From: Diphasiastrum complanatum
Lineage: Eukaryota > Streptophyta > Lycopodiopsida > Lycopodiales > Lycopodiaceae
Length of the DNA stretch: 64,000 bases
Reading direction: 5' to 3'
Assembly (NCBI GenBank): GCA_029204225.1
Contig: CM055102.1
Location: 29,795,632-29,859,631, forward strand
Shown here piece by piece: positions 38,798 to 50,700 of the stretch. How positions within the stretch are numbered: position 1 is the first letter of the stretch; the number at the start of each line of letters is the position of its first letter. The translations under genes were made by a program, and so were the position numbers. A model generated the notes under the pieces. The model ran no database searches. It saw only the letters and a list, made by a program, of their open reading frames with translations, and had not been told where the DNA came from.

Positions 38798-41700
38798 TAA
38801 AAACCATACGCTTTTCTTAGTGTAGCTATTTGAGGTGCTTTTGGTAGTTATCTCATTGAGTGCATGCGATTTTGTTTAAGGTGCGCACACATGCTTTTCG
38901 AACTGCACATCAAAATATCAATGACACTTTGAAAGCAGCAGAAGCTATTTTGACTCAATTTGATGTTTCTCGTCAGGTAAGAGCGTCCACTCTCCTAGAG
39001 TATTTGTCACTTTTGAGTATATGTAATATGTTGATGGGATTAAGAGGTATATTATATCATCATGATGTATCATATTTTGTTATAATGCTATATGGTCCAA
39101 ATGTGATAATAACTATTATGTTTATTTGTTTGATAATGAAATTTGTAGTGTTTAGTCTAGTGTGTGAAAACATGCGCAATGTGGAAGTTCTAATATTGCT
39201 TTCCCATGCTTAAGAACATAATCTATTTTGTGTCCATCCAAGTTAGCTAGAAGAATTTTCTTGTGACATAGTTGGCTAGATAGAACGTTTTTTTTTTTTT
39301 TTTCTCTTTGGTGCTTCATCGTTGAGTTGGATAATATGTAGTCTTCAACATGTCTTCATAGTAATCATAAGTTAATAGGCATACGATCGAGACCCTTAAA
39401 CCCTAAACCCTATGTTGCTATTTGACATTTGATTTTATGGTTTGACTATGTTTTTAGGGCGGTTTGAATGGGCCAATTCGTTTGACTTGATTGGGTCTTG
39501 TCTCTTGATTGTTGATCCCTAAGTCACTGGTGTAGACTGCTTAGTGGCTTCAATGCTCAGCATGTTATGTCTTCAGAAGATTGAAGTTTGAAGAGCTCTT
39601 CAATATTGTTTTGAAATACAATTGGGTAATTGATTAGTAATAGCAAGATGCCTTGTACTCGAACCTTGGAATCAAATCAATGGTTTCCATGCTCCGTGTT
39701 ATAACTTGTAACGTAAGAAAATTGAGCCCTTTAATGTTTTTTAAAACATAGTAGTAGATGCATGATAGACATGTCAATAGACCACGACCACACTTATACA
39801 CCTAGCCCTATTTTGGGTCCTCTGACACTATAAATAGGCCATTCAACACTTGTAGATAGACCCTTAGACACTGCTAGATCCGAATTGAATAAAGATTTTT
39901 ATAGTAACATTATGAACAAAATATTCAATTTCCCCCCCCTTAATTCTTCAAGTTTTGATTTGATGCTTGATGAAACATTGTTCTAGGTCTAGGAACTTGG
40001 TGCTTTCATTTATTATTTGACATTTAAATTGGACATTAGTAGTTATTTGGCCATTATTGGGCTCTTGGTAGAGTGTACTTGTGCCATTGGAAAATCTAGA
40101 TATGCCTTAAGGGGCCTCCCCACATTAGATTTTGCTAGTGGAAGTAGTGATCATGGCTATACTTGAAGCTGATAAATTACAAAGTACAATTATCATTCCA
40201 GTTTGGTTCTTCAAAAAAAAAGTATACATGAGATTATAGCAAAGCATAGTGCTCTCATTGCATAAATTTTGGGCATGTTAACAACATTTTCAAAAAGACA
40301 ATGTAGGAGGAAGCATAGCAAGCAATCGAAGATGAAGAACATTGCCTGCTTGCAATTTCTATCTAGATTTTTAGAGAAGCAGTCCATGGATGGTTTATAT
40401 ACTAGGTGCAATTCAACGTAATTGGTTTGAAAATTATTAGGACTAGTTATATACAGGTCACATGACCTCTTTACACTTATTACCTATTGGGCCCTTCAGG
40501 CATGTTTTAATTTTGATTTAGCTATGGAGTTCACTGCAAGTGACTTGAGAAAGTGGTGACATTACCTACATCGTGTCTGTTTTGACCTTTAGACAAACTG
40601 ACAATCCCTTCTGATATCAAATATCGTCTTGGGAAAAGTAATGCAGTCGTTGATGCCTTGATCCTATCTTATTGCATTTATTTATGTCCCTACCACCTTT
40701 GTCCCAGACTGGTTTTGGTTGCTTGCCTGATACTTATACCCAATGCCCTAATTTCAAAGATCACTATAGTCTATGTGAAAGCCAAGAGTCTATTTTCCTT
40801 GCCCCACCAAGTGCAGTCCGTTGTCGAACAATGTCTTTACCATTATGGTGCATTGTGCATACCAAGTGAACTTGTTTTGTGCCCTTGACTCCTCTTTGAT
40901 ACACATGCTTCTCCTATTGGTGGCCATTTTCGATTTAAAAGAACATCTTTGAACTCATTTTATTAGCCTACTCTGATAAGAGGCTTACACTCATTCGTAT
41001 TCGTATGCAAAACACAAGGACTTTTATAGATAGTGGATAAACATCTCCATGGACTAGTGATGGAAGGCTAAGTCCAGAATTTATGCTACCCTTTCTGGAA
41101 CCTGATTCCAAGAAGGATGACCTGCAGCTATTTTATAAGCTGAATCCAAAGATCAATCAAGTAAAAAAACTGTTTACTGTAGAGAAAGCTAGATGCAAAA
41201 ATTGTAGCAATGAGGTTTTCTACCAGAAGCAAGGGTATTCTTGAAGCTAGAATTCAGTGAGAGTTTGAAATGAAAGCTGACTGTACCAAAATGAAGCTAC
41301 ACTCGCGTATTTATATGGTCTGCAAGCTCCTAAATAGGGCCCTGTATGAGTTCAAAAGGTAAAAATGAATTGCATTAATAAGTGATGGGTCCCTGGGGCC
41401 CAGACTGTAAGGTCTATTATCAAATATGTAAGAAACCTGCATGGCCCAAATCCAGGCCCAAACACTAGTTATTGGAATGAAATAAATGGGGGTTGAGACC
41501 CAAGCGGCTGCCTGTGAGAAGGCTGTAACTAGTTGAGCACATGAAATTGTTGATTTTTTTAGGTAAGGTGAAGTTAAATATGCATTTTCTAGTTACTATA
41601 ACAGCACTATTTAAGGCTATTTGTAAGGAAAGTTTTCAAGCATATCAAACTTCATCACTGAAGTACATCAACAAAATGTTGTCTTTTGTGCTGGTTATAG

Positions 41701-44700
41701 GTGGAGTCCAAAATCATCCAGGGTCCTCATGAAGATATAGGTGGTTACTTAACTGCGGTTGACCAACTACAGAGCAACGTTGAATTCTTTTCCTATAATC
41801 GTAGTTTTAAGAGTAGTGATGGCGCCCTTAATCATTCTCGTTCTTTGCTTGCAAAGGCCATGACAAAACTTGAAGAAGAATTCAAGCAAGTTCTGACTCA
41901 GCACAGGTTTGCAAATCTTATCTCAAATCAGAGTTTTCAAGATTCAAAAATCAATGCAAGTTCATTTGTCAATACTGGTAAATGTTCAAATACTTGTTGG
42001 GAGCTTCAATCCTGCTTGAGTGTTATTTGCAAGTCTGAATCAGTTTGACTATGTGAATAGCTTCAGCATTGCAAAAACCAAAGTTCTGATCTCTTGAAAT
42101 GAAAAACATTTATGTTAAACTAGATGGAGAGAATCATCAAAACACTTTGATTGTTAACCTGACTTAAAATAGGACCACTGTGTAGTGCATTTTTTTTATC
42201 ACAGGTAATTGCCCTTAACCAGAGACTGCTGAGGGGAGGGTTATGTGTGAATAAACTACAAGAGGATAAATTTGAGCATGAAAGTTTCTTTATGATGTAA
42301 CTTCCATGCTGATGTTTCATGTCACTCTCTCGCTCTTTCCTTTCCATTCATATACTATAGTGAGATTTTCATGCCATGCTTTTCTAAGCACTTGACGACT
42401 TCCCACACAAAAGCCATTGCTAGTTTTGTTACTCATATGATTCTTTTGGTAATTATGTAGTAGGTATGATCAATGGAGCTGGAATCATACATTACTATAA
42501 GGGATATTGTTTGGAACTTGAAAAGTATAGACTGCATATTGTTGGAAGATAATGATGTGCTTATACAAGTCACTTTATTTCTCTTCTTGCAGTAAGCTGG
42601 TTGAGCCTGCCCGCTTGCTAGACTCATTACCAATTTCGGCCAAGTCTACAATGAATTCTTCCGGTACCCAAGGAGATGGATCTATGGTGATGGGAGATAC
42701 AAACAAGAATGAAATTGCTAATAATTCTGATCCTAATGCAAGAGTGGGGGAAGGGACTGCTCCAACTCTTCCAATACTTATTCCTCCAAGAATTGTTCCA
42801 CAGCTACGTGAAATGGCACAACACTTGATTGGTGCTGGACATCACCAGCAGTGTCTCAAGATTTATCGGTACACATTTTTTTGTCATTTATGTATCCATT
42901 ATAGAACATAATCTACTAGTTTACTGGATCGTTGTTGGGGTTATCAGTAGCCATGTATCAGTATTGACAAGGGCATGGTTGATTTTCTGCAGTATGAAAA
43001 ATACTTGCTCACGGCTCAACTACCATTCCATATTTGCTCATAATGGGCCCCACAGAAAGTTATGGGAGTTCTTTGAAAGAAGTGTTCTGCAACTTTTTAC
43101 TAACCTAACATGCACTTCAGAGTTTTTATATCCCATTCTTGTACAAAGATTTTGTAAGAAGCTCCATGTACGATAATTTTTGTCCCTTCTCCCTGTTCCC
43201 AAGTGTATGACCTAATGAATAGTTTTTATGTGGTCTGTTGATCTGGAGTGGGTTGAAAGGTTTTGACAATACATAATTTATAGTTGTAACTTAATGATTC
43301 AAAATCTTGTAATATTTGGTCAAACTACTAAAAAGGAATTTAGTTTGGCAATCATCATGTCCCCATCATAGAATAAATGAACCGTTAACGGTTCAGTACG
43401 GTTCTCAGAACCGTACTGTGAACCGTACAGTTCACAATTTTTTTTAAGGAGAACCGTGTGAACCGTGGCATAATTAATTAATTAATTAATGAATTTTTCT
43501 TTTGTCCCATCCCCAAAAACAGCCCAAAAAAATCCTTAAAAAATGCCAAATTTTTTCAGAAAAAGCAGATTTGTCTCCCTACAAATCTGCTTTTTCTGAA
43601 AAAATTTGGCATTTTTTTACTTCAAATTATTTAATGGCCCAAAAAAAAGGCAAAAAAAAGGCCAAAAAAGTTACCCAAATTGATAAGAGAGAGAGGGACA
43701 CAGAGAGAGGGGGAGGCTATCACAGTAAACCATTTCATCAGTGCACATCAATTGGCCATCCATCTAAAAAACAAGTGAGCTCTGTATCTAATCTTGTCAT
43801 ATAGAGCCCGCCACATACGGCTGGGGTCTGACCTCAAAATAAAACAGTGTGAATGGAAGAACAATGAACTAGATGACAATGTAGATGACATGTCCTCAAA
43901 ATGGCTGTGTGGCATCCGGATCATCAAAATCATCCAACTCATCCTCCTCTGTCACACCCTGACTAAAGTCATGTAAAACCTCTCCCTCAATTTGTGTCCC
44001 TGACAAAGAAATGCGAGATGCACCTCTGCCAGAGCCACGCGGCCTCCCTCTCTGTCTACGGGCCACTGTTTGACTAGGACCTCTGCCTCTCTGAGAAGAC
44101 CCCCTGCCAGATCCTGGAGGCCTTCTTGGACGCCTACGAGCTTGTGCTGTGGAAGCAGATGCAGTAGGAGGTGCTGCTGATACAGGAATGGGTGTGGCAC
44201 GAGATGCGGGCACCCTGAATGTAGGCAGAGTGTATGAATATGGTTGTACTGCAGGCTGGGCAGGGACATCTCCTCGTGGATAGTAACCTGCTGGGAGAAG
44301 GGGTCTATGAGTGGAACCCTTTGGCATGGCAGGAGTAGGCCGTGGTGCAGCTGCTATAAGATGAGGCCGAGGCTGTACACCAATCGGAAAAGCCGGTGTA
44401 ACATGATGAGGTGGCCCAGGGAGGCGACGTGCAGGTGCAGATGGTGGAATGTGGGGGGCAACTGTATAAGTGGATGTATGTGTCGACGCTGTATGCCTGG
44501 GAGCTGCATGAGTAGGAGCCGTACGAGTGGCAGCTATATGTGTACCAGCAGCTGATGGTGCTGGATGTGGCTGAGTACGTGCATGTGGTGAGAGCCACCC
44601 TATATCATCAATGGCATCCTCATCATCTCCATACCGAAGGAGGTCTGACATGGTCCTCTGGCGAACACGGCGGGTCCGATCTGCATCATCATCAACATGA

Positions 44701-47700
44701 ACATCTGCAGGGGCCTGTGAATCCTGCACACCATCAATCCCTCCCACTGTGGCACAAGCATCTCCACCCTTTGCTGTATCCCCTGCAAAAGCGTCCTGTG
44801 CCATATGGTCAGCATCCCCAACATGTGCTGCATCCACTGTCTCTCTCTCATGCTGTATATCCTTTGGTAGTGGATCAGGTCGATACACATCCTGCTCTGG
44901 TAGAGGTGGCTCATACATCCCTGCCATCATCCTCTATAATCGATCATCCTCCAGGCCATAGCCTATGTCTGCCTCACACTCTGCCTCAAACTTTGCCTCA
45001 AGCTCTGCCTCAGCCATGGTCTCCAATCTTGGAGCAGGAATATCCAAATCATCATCATCATCATCCTCATCCTCCTCATCAGCACCCATGCCCATACCTG
45101 TCCCCTGGCCAGCACCTGTATCCTGATCATGACCCACTCTGTCCATCACTAACCGTCTAATCTGCAACATCTCTCTCTCTCTCTCTGTCTCTGCTGCAAT
45201 GTCAGCCGCAACATCAGCCCTCGGCATGGGCGTGGTGGAATTAGTGGGATCATCATCACCTAGTAAACAATCTGAGGGCAACACCTCTAGAGGGTCCACA
45301 ATAGATGCAAGTCTGTCACTCAACCTTGCATTGGTGTTGCAAAAAACCAGCCGTGTCATCTGTGCAATAGAAAGGCGATTACGCCTTTTCGTGTGGATCA
45401 AAGAAAATGTGCTCCAGTTGCGCTCGCATACACTGGAGGAACAATCCTATTGACAATCATAAAATTCAAAAAAGCGCATTAGTTAATTCCATCCATTTAA
45501 CACCCATCTTTAATCTCATAGAATTTGGTGGGTAAAGGAATACCTGCGATAGCACTCGCAAGGCCAGCTTTTGTAGAGCTGGGCATGCAGAACCATAGAG
45601 GTTCCACCAACTCTCCCGTCTGCTGGGATTCAGTGCCCCGTGGTGGCCAAACACACCAACCTGCCTCTTGAAGGCAATGTACTGTGTCTCAACAACATCT
45701 ATGTCAGTGAAGTGTCTGGCGGCTCCATCCAAATATCTCATCCAATCCAAACCTAGCTCCTTGTCTGATGCCTGCCGCTCAGATAGCCACATGGGATGCA
45801 ACAGGTGGGCAAGAGAGTGAATCGGCCTATGGAACCAATTCCACCTGCGCTCCCAGATGTCCCGCAACACCACCATCTTGTTTCACATAGTTAATGACAT
45901 GTCAACGAATAAATCCGAAGATGCGAAGATGAGAGCAAACCTATTTCAATTACAATAGACAAATCCAAAACAACAAATGACTGAAATGACCATCAAGTTC
46001 CATACTTGTCCTCGGAGAAAAATGTTGCTTTAGCAGCTGTCCAATCCTGTCCATGAACTCGTAGATAAGGCCCATAGTGCTGCCCTCACTATCAACTAAC
46101 CTCAGAATATGGTAGAATGGACTCATCACAGATGTAATGCTCTCAGCCTGACGCCAAAAATCAATCTCAAACCATCAGGCCTACTAGAGAAAGGCAGCTC
46201 CCTAAATGCAGCACTAGTGGCCATGTGTCTGAGCTGATGTCTGACTCTAATAAGCCTATGCATGACAATCAGGTCGAATGCAAAACGTGTGGGATTCAGA
46301 TCAAGTGAACTGAAGGTGCGGAATAGGGCAAGGGCACGCCTCTTCCGGGTGATAAATGTCACCACGACAAGTGCCATATCAGCTATCGTGCGAACCCAAG
46401 GCAAGCGGCCAATATCCCCCAGTATAAGATCAATGCTATGTGCAGCACAAGGGGTCCATACAATAGCAGGGTACTGCTGCTGTAGCAAGTGAGACATGTT
46501 CACGCAATTACTTGCGTTGTCGGTGACAACCTGAACTACGTTCGCAGGGCCAACCTCCTCTATAACCTCACTGATGATATCGAACATAAACCGTCCGTCA
46601 ATGACCCCACCACCTCTACTAGCATCAATGGCCCGATAGAACATAGTGCCCATGTAGCAGGACACCAGTGTGTTGATCACTGGCCAACGGCGGGTGTCAC
46701 TCCAGCCATCAGACATGATCGAGCACCCATAACTCTCCCAGGCCTTCCTAAGAGGCATCATCTGTGTGGTGAGCTCCTCCACCCTGGACGTAAGGTAGGT
46801 GGTACGGACAGCCTTAGCCACGGGTGGCCGGAAGCGTGGACCTGCAGCAGCAACTGCAGCTATAGCCCTCTTGAAGGGCTCCGTGTCAGCAATGGCAAAT
46901 GGTAGGTTCAGCTCATAGATCATGTTTGCCACAGCCTGCTGGGCCTCTGCCTCAAGATGGGGCTGGAAAGACTCCCCCAGGGACTACTGTCTATACTGGG
47001 ATCGAGCTCCATATATGTCAATGACCCTACAACGCTCGAGAGCAGGCATGTGTGGGCAAGGAAGGGAGCCTAAGCGTTTGCCATCACCCTTTTCAGCACC
47101 AAGGAGATGGCCTTTCAGCCTACTGAGAGTGCTGACAAAACTAGCATGACAAAACCTACAGGACCATCCATGCGTCCCAGACCGAACGTCAGACCTAACG
47201 AACTCGGGGTGTTGGTCTACCTCACCCCAGAGCTCAGGCATATCTCCAGCAGGCATGGTGTGAGATGGTAAAGGAAACAGGGAGTACGGAAGTGAAGTAC
47301 GGAAGAAGTGCAAGACAAGATAAATGCAAAAAACCTGATTTTTGGCTCCAAAAAAAACCCTAACCCATAAACCCTATCCTTCTCTCTCTAGATGAGCTGG
47401 TACAGTCTCTCTCTAGGCTGTCCCAAACTCTCTCTATGATCTTAAATGCCTAAACCCTAAAAATAGACCTATTTGCATGAGGGAATGTCAAAAAACCTGA
47501 TTTTTTAGCCAAAAAAACAACCCTACAACTAAACCCTAATTTTCTCTCTACAGAGGCCGCTACAGTCTCTCTCTACCCTGCCCTCTTCTCTCTCATCAAT
47601 CTGAGCAGCACTCTCTCAAAAACCTCCACCTGCAAAAATGAGAAATGAGGGTCAAAAAACGAGCTATAAGGGGTTTTGGGGGGGGGAATTAGGATATTTA

Positions 47701-50700
47701 TTAATTAATTAATTAATTAATTTTTTAGGTGAACCGTACCACGGTTCAAGGAACCATGGTACGGTTCCTGCCACGGTTCCGTGGGTTCTATGGTCCCCAT
47801 GTATGCACGAAAGTTTGAGCAGTCCAAATAAGCACGGAACAGCCTTGTCGTACATTTCAACTAGAAAATACTGTTTATGCTTATCGATACATTTACTTCA
47901 ACGTATATAATCAGCTAGACTTTGAATATATGCATTCCATGGGTTCATATCATCCTTATAACCCTCTTATTAGAGAATAATGGTTGTATCACGTACAAGC
48001 TTCTATTGAACTCTTGCATGGTCTGAGTTTGTTATCAATGCAAGTAAAGTTAAGACTCAAGTAGAGACTCGAGTAGAAGTACTCAAGATACATGGAGGCA
48101 TGCATGTATTATTATAGAACCGAATCGGATTATTTATTGTAGAGATACGTGTTGTAGGGAAGTTTAGCTCGTGGAGAAGCTATTGCTATGGGAGACAATT
48201 AGTGGACAAGAGCTAAGACCAGCCACAACCTTAGAGCAACAAAATGTGCTTCGATTGCTTTATCTCCTAGTTACAAGCTAAGCAATCATCATAAACTGAA
48301 TAAAGGAATACAATCTCCCTGAATCAAATGGAGGATTCAAAAAAGGGAAGGAAAAGGATTTGGAGGGAAAATAGTGCGCCCTCCCAATAGAAGGACCCCC
48401 ACTCCAAATCAATGTGACCAAGTCCTAAAAATATAACCAAATAGGGCCCAAGGCCAGTATATGAATAAAAAGGGCCCTTAGGCCTGCTTATGCATAATAA
48501 CAATAAAAGAATGGACGCGGTGAATGTAATGAGCCAAGTCCATAACTCTCCTGTTTTTCTGTTAGTTAAAGATAGTACAATTCTACCTTGAAGTGAAGCA
48601 CAAATCTCTAGAGTCTAGAGATGTATGGGATACCTTGAAGGCAATGTTTTTAGACCATATTGACACCTAACAACTTGCATGCTGAATTTGCACCTAACTC
48701 CTACCTAATTCAAACTCGCCTAGATCTACAAGGTGATGTGCTCAATTCACATACCTTTGATATATACAATGGAACAAAGTGTATATGACCATCTAGACAC
48801 TGTGCATGTCATGTAGCTCGAGTTTGTACATGCTAGAGAATAGTACAACTTGTAAATGCACAAGCAAGATGATTTTCCACATCAACCCCTATAGACAAGT
48901 TGGATAGCTTTTTATTCTTATTGCATTGAGGGTTCTTTATTCAAGAAATAAGCTATAGAGCATAAGATTGGAGAAAGTTGAGTCTATTACCGAATACATA
49001 ACAAGGATTAAAGAGATAAGAGAGCAACTAGCAGATATAGGGAAAAGGATAGACAATCGTGATTTAGGTTCCATCTCTTTATATAGTTTAGTTCCATATA
49101 TTCAAATACTTGTGATTACATTTAATGGTTTCATCAAGAGTGGTTCCTTATTATTTGAAGAATCGATCAGTTTGTTTAGGAAGAGCATACAATGAAAACT
49201 GATGTGTGTAGGGAGTTGGAACAAGCATTTGCTACAAAAAGCAAGAGCAAATCACAACAAATAAAAGGTCGTCAATCATGATAAGGATCTCAAGATACTT
49301 CACCATAGGAAACAACCAATAAGAAAGGCGATTGCTTTTATTTTGGAAAGTATTGTCCTTGTAGAAAAGATTGTCTTAAGAAGAAATATGAGCTATTGCA
49401 AGGCCATAGCCAAGCAGAAAAGGCATGATAACAATTTTGTCGTGGATGCTGAAGTTGATACTTGGAGAATGATAATTGTCAATATTCTTAACCTTACTTA
49501 TCATTGATCATTTCTCCCATGATACTTGGTATATAGACCGAAGAGCTTCTATGCAGATGAAGCGTCATAAAAAACGGTTCTCTTCATTCAAGGAGGCTAA
49601 ATACAAAAAGGAAGATAGCATTGTCGATGGTGCTCACTCAATCAAAGAATGGGAATAAGTCTGACAGGTGTTCTAGGCATGCTTGCTCTTAAAAAGAAAT
49701 CGCCAAATACCAAAGGCGCACTGCACGTTCCGGAACGCTATTCAGGAACGTGCTTGTTTTTTTTGCTATATGGTATTCAAATTGCAAATTTTTTTATATA
49801 GGATCTGATGGTAGTGTTTCAAATTTGTTTTAAACACTACAGGGACCCTATTTTGTCAGATAATATTGTTTTGATTGTTTTTGTTCCGATTGTTTATAAT
49901 AGTTGGAAATTTTTTTTAAAACTTAGATTTTTTTTTGTTTTTATAGCCAAGAAACAACATTAAGTAATCAATATAATGTTTATGTAGTACAAAATATATA
50001 TCTATAATATATATTTATAGATTTTTTCTCTTACCGTGTTCTAGAATGAGCGTTCCGGAATAGGGGGGTGCACCGGAACGCATTCCGGTGCATCATTGCC
50101 AAATACGTGCATAGGAAGAAAGCAACTCTGGCGGACATTGAGATTAGTTTGCACCTGAAGGATTCTAACACAATGTTGTCAAGAGTAAACCTTTCATCAC
50201 TTTTAAAACTTGGCAATGGAATGGATTCAAGAGAAACTCTCATGCACAGTTCTAAACTTAGATTCATAGAAAATATAACACTCTTTGCAAGTTCTTTGAA
50301 CTTCTTCCCTTATACTGTAACTTTTCAATGTTTGAGTGAATGACATCCAATATACCTATAAGTGATTGTGCTAGCTCCCATTCATTTATGCTTGATGGAT
50401 GTAAATATAGACATAATCACAGTAACACCATATGGCTACTTTGCTACCTATGATTTCATGGCCTTAACCAGTATAGTTAATAATTTTCATGATATCAAAT
50501 AGTATAGTTTAACATTTTTAACCTGAGGTAGTACTTTCAGGTAGATTAGCACGTTTCAGGTAAGCAAAGCCAGCCAATGGTATGCTTCCACGTTGTCCGA
50601 CAACAGGTCTAAATTTATTTTAATATACACTTATTATTTGATTTATATGAGCTACATTTGTAGTAGATCTGCTTTAAGGTCTTTGAGTTTTTGCTCATCC

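Larger units (their letters stand above)
43367..47792 (-). mobile_element. hAT DNA transposon, nearly complete
   Basis: 4426-bp element in EXO70A intron 4, flanked by the 8-bp duplication GTCCCCAT. Ends: CATAGAATAAATGAACCG and, inverted, CATAGAACCCACGGAACCG. Both subterminal regions are dense in GAACCGT/ACGGTTC words (43378-43470 and 47729-47785) and carry (TTAA/AATT)n runs (43473-43492 and 47699-47722), a likely transposase-binding layout. It encodes a BED finger plus hAT transposase on the minus strand in three exons. Present defects: in-frame TAG codons at 46984-46986 and 44934-44936 and a frame change near 46165, so this copy is probably dead but fairly recent. Confidence 0.88.

Noticed and set aside
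39395-39408. Interstitial telomere repeat
   Set aside because: Only two AAACCCT units; too short to mean more than chance.
44244-45160. Plus-strand frames of up to 206 codons rich in His and Pro
   Set aside because: They are antisense shadows of the low-complexity tail of the hAT transposase on the minus strand.
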